This document shows, piece by piece, positions 1 through 8,478 of a stretch of DNA of 11,181 bases (its first letter is position 1; each line of letters opens with the position of its first letter). Position numbers and translations under genes: made by a program. Below the pieces are notes generated by a model. The model saw only the letters and a list, made by a program, of their open reading frames with translations. It was not told the origin of the DNA and did not search any database. Source of the DNA: Flavobacteriaceae bacterium (GTDB lineage Bacteria; Bacteroidota; Bacteroidia; Flavobacteriales; Flavobacteriaceae); NCBI GenBank assembly GCA_013214275.1, contig JABSPP010000027.1, forward strand, positions 1-11,181. The letters run 5' to 3'.

Positions 1-1642
1 ACTGAGCTTCTTTGTCTTTGATGTATTTTTTTAGTAGCTCAATATTTTCTGCTGACGTTTTTTCAGGGTCGGGTGCAAACTCTACTCTTGGGAAATTTGA
101 TTTTTGAAGTTTAAACACTTTAAAACCTAAACCTTTTAATGGCTCTTGTTCACTTTCTTTTTTGCTAAACAAATCAGGCGTTGTGTCTTTCTTTTTTTTA
201 ATGATTTTTTCTATTACACGTTTGTTACGCTCAATGGTGATATCGCTTATTTTTTTATAACCTGCTTTATAGGCTTCACTTTTTTCATTTGTTTGTTCAG
301 GTAATTGTACTAAAATGTATTTTCTGTTTCCAACTTGTGCTGAGCCTGTCGAAGCACCTTCTTGGTTTAGTTCCGTTATTGCTTGTCCTGTTGTTCCTGA
401 GCCTGCGAAGAAGTCTAGGATGAGATCGTTGGGGTTTGTACTAATTTCATATAGGTGTTGAATTAATGAAATTGGCTTAGGATATGAAAAAGGTGCATCA
501 TTATTAAACATCTTCTTTATATCATCTTGACCAGATTCAGTTCTTCCAAATCTTGTATCAACTAGCAAACTTTTTGCTGTAATTCCGTCGGGTCTATAAT
601 ACTTAGTATAAACTTTTCCATTTTTAAATACTAACTTATCAAAATCATTATCTACTTTTTGTCTTCCCCATCTCCAACAAGATTGTTTTCCTTTAACCAC
701 TCGGGGTAAGTATACATTTCCATCATTATCAGTTATTTCAAAAACCAAACTTTCAGAAAATTGAATAGATGATTTATCTAACGTAATTAGCCCATATTCT
801 CCATTTTCATCTTTAAATGGGTATAATTCATCATCTAATTCATACTTCTTATCAATGTTTAAATTACATAATTCAGCATTCTTTGAATATAATAGAACAT
901 ATTCGTGTTCTACTATAACATTTTTGGAATCATTGCCACCTCCTTGCTTTTTCTTCCAAATTAGCTGAGCAATAAAATTTTCTTCTCCAAAAACCTCATC
1001 ACACAATTTTCGCAAATGATGCACTTCATTATCATCAATAGAAATAAACATAACCCCATCTTCACGGAGTAATTGCCTTGCAATTAATAATCGGCTATAC
1101 ATCATATTGAGCCAATTACTATGAAAACGTCCGTCCGTTTCCGCATTGGTATCTATTTTATAACCGTTTTCGGTCGTTTCAGCATCTTCCCAATATTCGG
1201 CCTTGTCTTGTTTCCAACTATCAGAATACACAAAATCTTTTCCTGTATTGTAAGGTGGGTCTATGTATATACATTTTATTTGCTCCCGATAACTGTTGCT
1301 TAGTAATTTTAATACTGCTAAGTTTTCTCCTTCAATTATTAGGTTTTCACTTTCGGTTGGGTTTACACTTCTTGCCTCCTCATACACAAGCGTAGCATCA
1401 GTAGGAGTAAAAGCTTCTCTTTTGGCATTGCTTTTTCCAAACCATCTAAATTCGTAACGTTCTGTTTCGTTTACACTTTTAGGGTCAACTACTTTTTTGA
1501 GTTCGTTAACGTTCAGTTCGCCATCATTGGTAAAAAGGTCTGGCATTAACTGCTTTAATTGTTCCAATCGTTCTCTGTTCCAATCGTGAGATTGCACATT
1601 TCCCATTGGATTTTCTGTATTTTGTATCTCGTTACTCATCAT
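1..1642 (-). CDS. mod: Type III restriction-modification methyltransferase (Mod), 3' end cut by window
   Basis: This is the Mod subunit of a type III restriction-modification system. It recognises the target site and methylates adenine from S-adenosylmethionine, and it is also needed by Res for cleavage. The open frame runs 547 codons from the double ATG at 1642/1639 and leaves the window without a stop, so the C-terminus is missing. The catalytic motif IV is seen as D128-P-P-Y131, followed by NTGKDFVY. The SAM-binding motif I lies near the C-terminal end as FAGSGTT (residues 412-418). DPPY before FxGxG is the beta-class order, and the roughly 220 residues between them should hold the target recognition domain. 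The ATG at 1642 overlaps the Res stop by four bases (ATGA). The ATG at 1639 shares one base with that stop, as at the HTH/Res junction, so either could be used. A repeat-like insertion lies at residues ~427-435 (see 333-358). Function is well supported; target sequence unknown. Confidence 0.93.
   Translation of the reverse strand, partial: MMSNEIQNTENPMGNVQSHDWNRERLEQLKQLMPDLFTNDGELNVNELKKVVDPKSVNETERYEFRWFGKSNAKREAFTPTDATLVYEEARSVNPTESENLIIEGENLAVLKLLSNSYREQIKCIYIDPPYNTGKDFVYSDSWKQDKAEYWEDAETTENGYKIDTNAETDGRFHSNWLNMMYSRLLIARQLLREDGVMFISIDDNEVHHLRKLCDEVFGEENFIAQLIWKKKQGGGNDSKNVIVEHEYVLLYSKNAELCNLNIDKKYELDDELYPFKDENGEYGLITLDKSSIQFSESLVFEITDNDGNVYLPRVVKGKQSCWRWGRQKVDNDFDKLVFKNGKVYTKYYRPDGITAKSLLVDTRFGRTESGQDDIKKMFNNDAPFSYPKPISLIQHLYEISTNPNDLILDFFAGSGTTGQAITELNQEGASTGSAQVGNRKYILVQLPEQTNEKSEAYKAGYKKISDITIERNKRVIEKIIKKKKDTTPDLFSKKESEQEPLKGLGFKVFKLQKSNFPRVEFAPDPEKTSAENIELLKKYIKDKEAQ
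333..358. repeat. REP-like palindromic repeat embedded in frame in mod
   Basis: The + strand reads a core of the type GTGCTGAGCCTGTCGAAGCA, with inverted arms GTGCT (337-341) and AGCAC (353-357). The word CTTCGACAGGCTCAGC, read on the other strand, is a recurrent palindromic intergenic repeat in Bacteroidota as I recall it. Here it lies inside mod and is translated as about nine residues (GASTGSAQV) just before GNRKYILVQLPE. Homologous Mod proteins usually go almost directly from an acidic/Gly pair to GNRK there. The frame is kept. Identity as a mobile repeat is from memory and inference. Confidence 0.55.
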
Positions 1643-4356
1643 GCTTCTTCAATTAATGCGTTAATGTCTTTGGTAGCTTCTGTTTTAAAATATTGGTAAT
1701 CTTTAACAGGTGCTTTGTAGTGTGCTTCTAATCCTAATGTGGCAAAATGTTTTAAAGCACATTCAATTTTATAAATCTCACTTTCTTTCAATGCTTTTTT
1801 ATTGTTGATGTCGTTTGTTCCTTTGGTTTCAATGACGAAGTAGAACCCATTCTCTTTCCCATCTCTCAAACTTTTACGTTTCATCACTATACCAAAATCG
1901 GGATTGTAATTTCCAATAGGAGTTGGAATTTTGTAATAGGCAGGGAGCTTCATAAAACAAATGATTTCGTCATCCAAATCTGCTCCTAAAGCAAAACTTC
2001 TTTCTACATCACTATCTGTAAGCATTCGGCTATAAAAACCTCTATTTGGAGTATCTCGATATTGAGAACTATCCACTTGTTTTACAAAGTCGTTAAATTC
2101 AAAAGGGAACGTTTCGTTTGTTAAATGATAATCTAAACCTCTTATCATTTCTTCCAATTCAATATTCTTAATTAAGACGGATGCTTGATGAATATACTGA
2201 GGTGGGTTTTTAGCGAAATTTTCGAGATTTGTTTCTTCTATAATTTTTATAGTTGTGTTATAGCTTAATCCTGTGTTTTCACTTATTTCTTTTACTAAAT
2301 CCAACGCTGAAAAATAAGCTTTTAGTTTATAGTTTTCTTTACCTCTAAATTCATCTTTAATGCCTTCTTCTGAAATTGAACCAATGGTTCTACTACTTAC
2401 TTCTGCTACATAATCAGCAATTTCAATAGTATTCAAAGCCTCTTGGCTTCTTTTAATCAAAGATGTTTCATCAAAACTTATGGTGTAATTTGTTTTCTTA
2501 GCTAAAGCATTCCAAAATCGTTTAAAGGCTTTATTAATGTTGTTATTTTCGCTACGCTTAAAGTGAACTTTATTTTGTTTTTCTCCTTTGTGTGTATGGG
2601 TCATTCCTGCACCTGCACCAGAGTCACCATAAACCTCTTTTATTTCCTCTTGATATTGTGTTACAAAAGTTTCATAAGTTTCATTTGGAATTACAGTTAG
2701 TTGATTAATTCGTTCATCATCACTCACATTTAACTTGTCATAAATACGTTGACCGTTAGTATCCACACAAATTCTTAAACCTCTACCAATTTCTTGGCGT
2801 TTTTTGATTTCTGAAAAAGAATTGCTTAAAGTAGCAATATTGAAGATGTTCGGATTATCCCAACCAACACCCAAAGCGGAATGAGAAAAGATAAATTCAA
2901 TTTTATTGGAAACAGAATCACCATAAGAAACTAACCCCTCTTTATCTTTTAAAATAGCATCAAAAACGTCTTTGTTTTTACGCATTGAGGTTTCATTATC
3001 AGTAAATTCGTTTTTTGTTGTTTTCGCAAAATAAGAACCTTGAATCATTTCAATATGCTCTGATGTTGGTTCTTTATTATCGTGAAATTTGGGATAAATG
3101 TCTTTGTATTTTTCAATGAAAAGGTTCTTGATAATAGGCTCATCACTTACATAGTTGGCAACTTTATCAATGAAAATAAGCGAAAGGCATTTTATCCCTT
3201 TTTCTTGCAGTTTTTGCTTTTTGGTAAAGTGGCGAAGTATGAGCCATTCTAATTGTAATGCCCAAATACTTTGAATGCTTCTAGAGTTTTGCTTTTCGAA
3301 AATCTCAACGCCATTATGAAAACTAACAGACCATTTCCCAGTCCTTAGGCTTTTGTTGATTCTGCTAATGGTATATTTTAAATAACTTGGGTTGTTCGTT
3401 ACTTTCCCTAAGTTATCTCCATCTTTTAGCCATTTTGTATTTTTAAATTCAATCTTTCCACTTGCTGATTGATGCCAAGCTCTAATTTTTGCTTGAATAA
3501 GATTTTTTCCGTTTTTAGTTTCTGATAGTTCCAATTTTAAAGTGGCTTCATCATTCTTTTCAGTGACTGTTAAAACTTCAATCTTTTTTACTAAACCTTG
3601 TTTGTAACTGTCGTAAGGAGTTAGACGATACGTTCTGTTTTTTACAACTTTATGAGTTGCTGAATATCTAATTTTAAAAAGAGGATTGAGTTTAGCAATT
3701 TGTTTAATGGAATTTGTCGTATCCATTCCTTCTTGTGGCTCGTCCATCATAATAATGGGGTTTGTTCGCCCAATTGCCTCAATAAAAGGAATGTTTGCAA
3801 AAAGGTCTTCTCTTTTGGCTTGGTTCAGAATTTTATCTTCCGAGTTGAAAGAAGCCAAGGTCATCACCATTATTTGTGGATGTTGTTCTTCTACAAAATT
3901 GGTTACTTTGTTCAGCCTTTTACTGCTGTATTCAAATGCCTTTGGCGTAAATCCATACATTTCTCCCAATTGTTTTTCAAAAGTTGAAAGTGTGCTTAAA
4001 ACTCCTTGCCTAATAGCAACCGAAGGAACAAGGATGATGAATTTTGTAAATCCATAATGTTTGAACATTTCATAAATGGATTTGATGTAAACAAGGGTTT
4101 TCCCTCTTCCGGTTTCCATTTCTATGGTCAATTCTCGCACCTCTTCAAGTTTTGCCACTTCTTCATCAATTCCGTTTTCTAGCAAAATGGATTTGATGTT
4201 TTCTGCTAATTGCTCATTTGAGAGCGAACAAATATTTGAACGAATCCCATCAGTACAAGCATTATCAAAAGTGTTTTTGTTGTTTCCGTCAAATACATTC
4301 ACAACGGATTTGATTGCGGTTTCTTGATATTCTAATAGTTCTAATTTTAATTCCAT
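1639..4356 (-). CDS. res: Type III restriction enzyme Res subunit (DEAD-like helicase plus endonuclease)
   Basis: Res is the ATP-dependent translocating and cutting subunit of a type III system and works only in complex with Mod. The 905-residue protein shows superfamily 2 helicase motifs in order: Walker A as ETGRGKT (81-87), the DEPQ box (205-208), SAT (232-234), a motif V-like VGWDNPNIF (from ~497) and motif VI QEIGRGLR (521-528). At the C-terminus is a PD-(D/E)xK nuclease signature: NPDFGIV with D820, then E843-T-K845 in VIETKG. Length and architecture match an intact Res. The start ATG at 4356 shares one base with the stop of the upstream HTH gene (TGATG). The Res stop overlaps the start of mod. 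This coupling implies translational linkage. No frameshift or missing motif was seen, so the enzyme should be active if Mod is complete. Confidence 0.95.
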   Translation of the reverse strand: MELKLELLEYQETAIKSVVNVFDGNNKNTFDNACTDGIRSNICSLSNEQLAENIKSILLENGIDEEVAKLEEVRELTIEMETGRGKTLVYIKSIYEMFKHYGFTKFIILVPSVAIRQGVLSTLSTFEKQLGEMYGFTPKAFEYSSKRLNKVTNFVEEQHPQIMVMTLASFNSEDKILNQAKREDLFANIPFIEAIGRTNPIIMMDEPQEGMDTTNSIKQIAKLNPLFKIRYSATHKVVKNRTYRLTPYDSYKQGLVKKIEVLTVTEKNDEATLKLELSETKNGKNLIQAKIRAWHQSASGKIEFKNTKWLKDGDNLGKVTNNPSYLKYTISRINKSLRTGKWSVSFHNGVEIFEKQNSRSIQSIWALQLEWLILRHFTKKQKLQEKGIKCLSLIFIDKVANYVSDEPIIKNLFIEKYKDIYPKFHDNKEPTSEHIEMIQGSYFAKTTKNEFTDNETSMRKNKDVFDAILKDKEGLVSYGDSVSNKIEFIFSHSALGVGWDNPNIFNIATLSNSFSEIKKRQEIGRGLRICVDTNGQRIYDKLNVSDDERINQLTVIPNETYETFVTQYQEEIKEVYGDSGAGAGMTHTHKGEKQNKVHFKRSENNNINKAFKRFWNALAKKTNYTISFDETSLIKRSQEALNTIEIADYVAEVSSRTIGSISEEGIKDEFRGKENYKLKAYFSALDLVKEISENTGLSYNTTIKIIEETNLENFAKNPPQYIHQASVLIKNIELEEMIRGLDYHLTNETFPFEFNDFVKQVDSSQYRDTPNRGFYSRMLTDSDVERSFALGADLDDEIICFMKLPAYYKIPTPIGNYNPDFGIVMKRKSLRDGKENGFYFVIETKGTNDINNKKALKESEIYKIECALKHFATLGLEAHYKAPVKDYQYFKTEATKDINALIEEA

Positions 4357-4673
4357 CAGTCTCCGCTTTTATTTTTATTGATGTATTTCATTTTTTGTTC
4401 GGCTACTTTTAGTGCCTTGCTTCCAAGTGCTTCATCTTTTATTTCGTATAATATTTTTTCACTCAAGTACTGAATAAGCAGATTGTCCTTATCTAAATCT
4501 AATATTTCAGCAAGCTTTAAGATTTGTTCTTTTGAAGCTTTTCGTTCGCTTCTTTCTATTTTACTGAGTATTGCAGTATCAATATCGAGTTTGGCAGAAA
4601 CGTGTCGTAAAAGCAGTCCTTTTTTTTCTCTGTTTTCTCGGAGTATTTCGCCTATAGATTTGTTTTCTTTCAT
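4356..4673 (-). CDS. XRE/Cro-type helix-turn-helix regulator of the RM operon (controller-like)
   Basis: This 105-residue protein starts with a Cro/C1-type HTH (about residues 7-61). It contains GEILRENREKKGL, then the turn and recognition-helix region DTAILSKIERSER (32-44), and LAEILDLD at the end of the fold. A short charged tail, about residues 70-105, is rich in Lys and Glu and may dimerise. It is the first gene of the operon with res and mod, and its stop overlaps the res start by one base. Directly upstream, a promoter overlaps an inverted repeat and a tandem repeat (4685-4745). By analogy with controller (C) proteins of type II systems, it probably binds there and tunes its own operon. 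The HTH call is secure; the control role is inference from position and operator. Confidence 0.88.
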   Translation of the reverse strand: MKENKSIGEILRENREKKGLLLRHVSAKLDIDTAILSKIERSERKASKEQILKLAEILDLDKDNLLIQYLSEKILYEIKDEALGSKALKVAEQKMKYINKNKSGD

Positions 4674-4684
4674 TTGTGAAATAT

Positions 4685-4718
4685 CACTTGACTAATTACA
4701 CTTGACAATTAATGTCAA
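4685..4718. promoter_or_regulatory. Putative operator for the HTH protein: inverted and tandem repeats
   Basis: An inverted repeat TTGACA (4702-4707), ATTAA, TGTCAA (4713-4718) overlaps the -7 box. In addition, CACTTGAC occurs twice in tandem at 4685-4692 and 4699-4706, 14 bp apart, each followed by a TAATTA- or AATTA-type spacer. So there are three TTGAC/GTCAA half-sites in 34 bp, between the -7 box and the HTH gene. This layout would let a small HTH dimer bind over the transcription start and repress. Binding is inferred. Confidence 0.6.
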
Positions 4719-4745
4719 ATATATTCAGTCTTTTTGGATATTCAA
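4716..4745 (-). promoter_or_regulatory. Promoter of the HTH-res-mod operon
   Basis: On the minus strand there is a TTG at 4745-4743, a 19-base spacer, then TATATTTG at 4723-4716. This fits the Bacteroidota/Flavobacteriia consensus of TTG, a spacer of about 17-23, and TAnnTTTG. Transcription would begin near 4710, giving a leader of roughly 37 nt before the HTH start at 4673. The TTTG of the -7 box is also part of the operator-like inverted repeat. The match is exact, but no start site has been measured. Confidence 0.65.
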
Positions 4746-4905
4746 TGATTTATTCCGTCAAACTTATTAACAGTCAGGGAGCGGTGGAAAAAAATAGTTC
4801 TTTTAGTTTTTCAGGGTTGGCTTGTGTGTTGACAAAAGATCAAATGTGCTATTTGTGCAGTTGGTTTTCCGCCTTGCAGCCAACTACGATGTATGAGTAC
4901 CACTG

Positions 4906-7407
4906 CTAAAAGAAAAACCCTGTGGTAAAGGTAATCCCAAATTTTCTAGCATTTTGTACATCTAGGTAATTTCCTCTAAAATTCAAATCTATTCGTAAAA
5001 TTTTTAAAATGTTAGCTATTCCAATACTGTATTCGTAGTATGGGGTATTTTTGGGTGCTTGCAGATCAATTTGGGCGGGGTTATTTGTTGTATTCAAAAG
5101 AATATTCTCCTCAGATAATCGACCCCATGCAGTTCTGAACCCGACTACAGTTCTTAGGTTTAGTTTTCTCATAAAGGGGATGCGTGCAAACAGGCGTCCG
5201 TTGAAATGATGTTCTAGGTGTAATGATGCATAGGTGTCTGTTACAAACTCATAAAAATCCAACTGGTTAAAGGTGTTGAAAAAAGCAAAATAAGTTTGAT
5301 TTCCAGGAACTACACTTAATAATGATAGCGGCACTTCTCCGAAGGTTTTCCCAGCTTCTAGAGATGTTCGTAATCTACCGAGTCCACCAATAAACCAAGG
5401 TTGAGTGTAAGCAAATTGTATCATAGTATAGTCAAAATCACTGTCGAGAATACCATTGCTTCCTTTGGTGAGTTGAAGGAAGATATTTCTAAGTCGTTCT
5501 GCATTCGTGCGGGTTTCCACCCCTGATCCTGAGATTATTCTGCCTGGATAGTAGTTGGCGGTAACAATGGTTTCAAATTGATTGACACTGGAAGTAACCG
5601 TGTTGGTTACGGGATTGTTATAATCCAAGCTAAAGGTTGCTGATGCTGATTGCATTCTGCGATAACTTCCAGAAATACTGAAGACAACATTTCTTATGGG
5701 TTCTATTTGCAAACTCAGCATTGAAAGGTTAAGGTTGGTGAGTAGATTATTTTGACCATTATTCACAATAGAAGAAGAACCATTACTTCGCCCTAGAACA
5801 TCGGTAGAGGCGGTAAGTGAAGCGCCAATTTGTTCTACATCACGGCGATTTCCTGCAGATATTATAAGACGTACTTTTTTATCTAACAGGGCTTTTGCTT
5901 GAATTCCATATTTAACTTTCTGATCTCTAAAACCATATGCTAAATATCCTTCTACACGCCAAGGATCGTTGTAACTAAAATATGTTCGTCCGCCTGTTCG
6001 CAGTCTCATCCCCTCAACTGCGTTAAACCCAAATGTTGAGAAAATAGGACCGTAATCAAAGTCAATACGGTCAAATTCATAATATCCAGAAGATAGAGTG
6101 GCAATGGTATTGTAGAGTCGCTTGAACTTGGGTACTGTTTTTAATGTGTCTAGTAGTTTATAAACACCTTTTTCGTCTTTGTTTAGTGCCTCTAAACGAT
6201 TGGTTTCCCAAAAACTTTCAGGTTGATTGTAAATGGATGTATCGTAATTATACTGCTTTTTCTTATAGAATTTCTCGTCTAGTTCTTCATTAAATTTATA
6301 ATTGGTGTATAAAGTTGTTCTTTTTCCGTAGAGCCCCTTAGATTTTTCTTTTTTGTTTAGGGCAAAATCGGACATGAAATAATCTCTTTTTAGCAAAAAA
6401 ACAGAATCGTTTAAAATATCAAATTCTTGCTCGATGTAAATGTCTTTTACCCAGTTGATATTGGCATTTTTGGATGCCTGCATATTGATCTCTTTGATGG
6501 CAAATGTTGAGTCATTTACCCAAAAATCGCCTTTGAAGGTTAGCTCATTTTTTCTTCTAGGGTAATACACAATATTGTAGCACCATTTGTTTTCTATGTA
6601 GGCGCTATCGGTTAGATAATAGTTGTAGTTCTGGATTCCTGTCTTGGATAGTGGGCTGATAAAACTCTTGTAGAAAAATTTGATGTAATTATCGTAAATA
6701 TTATAGTCGTTGTAGAGATCGTCAATAAAATCAATGATCGCTTGGTTGTTACTGAATCCTGTATTCTTATTTCCTTTGACGACTTCTTTTTCTTTGTTTA
6801 GAATATTGTCACCGTAAACCTCGGATACAGATTCATTTAGAAATACAGAGAGGTAGGTTTTCCCTGTAATTCTTGAAGTATCTACATTTTTGAATACGAA
6901 TTCCATTCCTTTGAATAGCCTTCTTTTTTTAAAGGTGCTATCGATAGCGTTTAGATCAAATTCTACCTTCTGATATTTTTTATAGTGATATTGAGTAAAT
7001 TTTTTCACACCGTTTTCTCGTTGTTTTTCCCATATTTTTCTAAGAATATCTATGGCTGGATTATTTTTTTTGGGTTGTTTTCCAGAAACAACAACGATTT
7101 CGTTTAAGGTGTTTTCTTCTTCTTTGAGGATCAACTTTATATTAAAATTTGCAATTTTTTTGAGGGGATATTCTTTGGTTTTGTAGCCAAGAAATGAAAT
7201 GACTAAAGTCTGCCAGGTGTTTTTGGATGCTAGATAAAACTTCCCATTTTCGTCTGTGATGGTTCCCTCTATAGAGCCTTTAAAAATTACATTAGCGTAG
7301 GCTATGGGTTCATTGTTTTCGTCAATAACATAACCGCCTACTTTGGTTTGACCAAAAGAAAACTTGAGTGACCAAAGAAGAATGAAAAAGAATAAAGATT
7401 TCTTCAT
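4906..7407 (-). CDS. Outer-membrane DUF5686 protein with carboxypeptidase-regulatory-like domain
   Basis: The start chosen is the ATG at 7407, not the farther upstream ATG at 7458. From 7407 the protein (833 residues) begins with a clear signal peptide: MKKS, a hydrophobic stretch, and a likely cut near SFG/QT. Next is a carboxypeptidase-D regulatory-like beta-sandwich (~22-100), with the features GYVIDENNEPIAYANV and GTITDENGKFYL. A DUF5686-type region begins near NPAIDILRKIWEK. The C-terminal half is rich in alternating aromatic and polar strands and ends in GFFF. A terminal Phe is typical of beta-barrel proteins inserted by Bam. This architecture is common in Bacteroidota; its exact function is not known, but an outer-membrane location is likely. 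It lies 67 bp downstream of pdhB on the same strand, as often seen in Flavobacteriia. A weak promoter-like TTAACCTTTGC sits between them (minus strand, ~7465-7455). Confidence 0.88.
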   Translation of the reverse strand: MKKSLFFFILLWSLKFSFGQTKVGGYVIDENNEPIAYANVIFKGSIEGTITDENGKFYLASKNTWQTLVISFLGYKTKEYPLKKIANFNIKLILKEEENTLNEIVVVSGKQPKKNNPAIDILRKIWEKQRENGVKKFTQYHYKKYQKVEFDLNAIDSTFKKRRLFKGMEFVFKNVDTSRITGKTYLSVFLNESVSEVYGDNILNKEKEVVKGNKNTGFSNNQAIIDFIDDLYNDYNIYDNYIKFFYKSFISPLSKTGIQNYNYYLTDSAYIENKWCYNIVYYPRRKNELTFKGDFWVNDSTFAIKEINMQASKNANINWVKDIYIEQEFDILNDSVFLLKRDYFMSDFALNKKEKSKGLYGKRTTLYTNYKFNEELDEKFYKKKQYNYDTSIYNQPESFWETNRLEALNKDEKGVYKLLDTLKTVPKFKRLYNTIATLSSGYYEFDRIDFDYGPIFSTFGFNAVEGMRLRTGGRTYFSYNDPWRVEGYLAYGFRDQKVKYGIQAKALLDKKVRLIISAGNRRDVEQIGASLTASTDVLGRSNGSSSIVNNGQNNLLTNLNLSMLSLQIEPIRNVVFSISGSYRRMQSASATFSLDYNNPVTNTVTSSVNQFETIVTANYYPGRIISGSGVETRTNAERLRNIFLQLTKGSNGILDSDFDYTMIQFAYTQPWFIGGLGRLRTSLEAGKTFGEVPLSLLSVVPGNQTYFAFFNTFNQLDFYEFVTDTYASLHLEHHFNGRLFARIPFMRKLNLRTVVGFRTAWGRLSEENILLNTTNNPAQIDLQAPKNTPYYEYSIGIANILKILRIDLNFRGNYLDVQNARKFGITFTTGFFF

Positions 7408-7474
7408 AAGATGGAAGATGTCATCAACGGATACGCTGATAAAACTACAATACCGCAAAGGTTAAGATACAATA

Positions 7475-8452
7475 TTACTTGTATAATACTTCTTTAACAG
7501 CCTTGATAACATCTCCGCTGTTGGGTAACAATGCTTCTAGTAGTACTGGTGAGTAAGGGGCGGGGGTGTCTGCTGTTGTGATTCTCTTGATAGGCGCATC
7601 AAGGTAGTCGAATGCTTCGTCTTGAATTCTGAATGTAATTTCTGAGGCTACACTTCCAAATGGCCATGCTTCTTCTAGAATGACTAACCGATTGGTTTTT
7701 TTTACGGATGCTACAATAGCTGCGTGATCCATGGGTCTAACCGTTCTTAAATCGATGATTTCTATTGAGATTCCTTCTTTCTCTAGTGCTTCGGCTGCTT
7801 TGTAGGCTTCTTTGATAATTTTCCCAAAAGAAACTACTGTAACATCAGAACCTTCTCTTTTGATATCTGCAACTCCTATGGGAATCATGTACTCTCCTTC
7901 GGGGATTTCCATCTTGTCGCCATACATTTGTTCGGACTCCATAAAAATTACTGGGTCATCGTCGCGAATCGCAGCTTTTAGCAGTCCTTTTGCATCGTAT
8001 GGATTTGAGGGTACAATAACTTTTAGCCCCGGACAATTGGCATACCAACTTTCAAAGGCTTGGGAGTGGGTGGCTGCTAACTGACCTGCTGAGGCTGTGG
8101 GACCACGAAACACAATAGGACAGTTGAATTGACCTCCTGACATTTGTCTTATTTTCGCAGCATTATTGATAATCTGATCTATTCCTACTAAAGAGAAATT
8201 AAACGTCATATATTCTACAATGGGTCTGTTGCCGTTCATCGCTGATCCAACAGCAATCCCTCCAAAACCGAGCTCAGCAATAGGAGCATCTACAACGCGT
8301 TTTTCACCAAATTCATCAAGCATTCCTTTGCTGGCTTTGTAGGCACCGTTATATTCTGCAACCTCTTCTCCGATAAGGTAGATAGATTCGTCTCTGCGCA
8401 TTTCTTCACTCATTGCCTCACATATGGCTTCACGAAATTGGACTGTCTTCAT
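7475..8452 (-). CDS. pdhB: Pyruvate dehydrogenase E1 component subunit beta
   Basis: This is the beta subunit of the thiamine-diphosphate-dependent E1 enzyme. It decarboxylates pyruvate and acetylates the lipoyl domains of E2 in the cytoplasmic pyruvate dehydrogenase complex. The start chosen is the ATG at 8452 (325 residues), because MKTVQFREAICEAMSEEM is the normal family N-terminus. The frame extends 52 codons upstream to 8608, but that extension is low-complexity and unlike the family. Family landmarks: EEVAEYNGAYK (30-39), PIAELGFGGIAVG with the cofactor-binding Glu60 (57-69), ATHSQAFESWYANCPGLKV (127-145, with H129), and the C-terminal transketolase domain with LRTVRPMDHAAI. Length is standard for Bacteroidota. 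The E1 alpha and E2 genes are not next to it here. It could be confused with other 2-oxoacid dehydrogenase E1 beta proteins, but length and context favour PDH. Confidence 0.92.
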   Translation of the reverse strand: MKTVQFREAICEAMSEEMRRDESIYLIGEEVAEYNGAYKASKGMLDEFGEKRVVDAPIAELGFGGIAVGSAMNGNRPIVEYMTFNFSLVGIDQIINNAAKIRQMSGGQFNCPIVFRGPTASAGQLAATHSQAFESWYANCPGLKVIVPSNPYDAKGLLKAAIRDDDPVIFMESEQMYGDKMEIPEGEYMIPIGVADIKREGSDVTVVSFGKIIKEAYKAAEALEKEGISIEIIDLRTVRPMDHAAIVASVKKTNRLVILEEAWPFGSVASEITFRIQDEAFDYLDAPIKRITTADTPAPYSPVLLEALLPNSGDVIKAVKEVLYK

Positions 8453-8478
8453 GGATTTCTTTTGAGTATTAAAAAAAG

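Larger units (their letters stand above)
4674..4905. other. Intergenic region between the RM operon and the DUF5686 gene
   Basis: Besides the promoter and operator, this gap holds inverted repeats: GTTGGCT (4816-4822) with AGCCAAC (4878-4884), and AGTTGG (4859-4864) with CCAACT (4880-4885). None is followed by a U-run on the minus strand, so I cannot call a clear intrinsic terminator for the upstream gene. No coding sequence is supported here. The + strand open frame at 4712-4909 has no recognisable content and crosses the operator. Confidence 0.5.

Noticed and set aside
3686..4057. 123-codon plus-strand frame
   Set aside because: Shadow of the res coding sequence on the opposite strand.
4859..4885. 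AGTTGG/CCAACT hairpin as an intrinsic terminator of the DUF5686 gene
   Set aside because: On the minus strand the stem is not followed by a U-run, so the intrinsic terminator call is unsupported.
4712..4909. 65-codon plus-strand frame in the spacer upstream of the HTH gene
   Set aside because: It starts inside the operator/promoter, has no family resemblance and lacks a promoter of its own.
7408..7458. 17-codon N-terminal extension of the DUF5686 protein
   Set aside because: It would place residues before a clean signal peptide that starts at the ATG at 7407.
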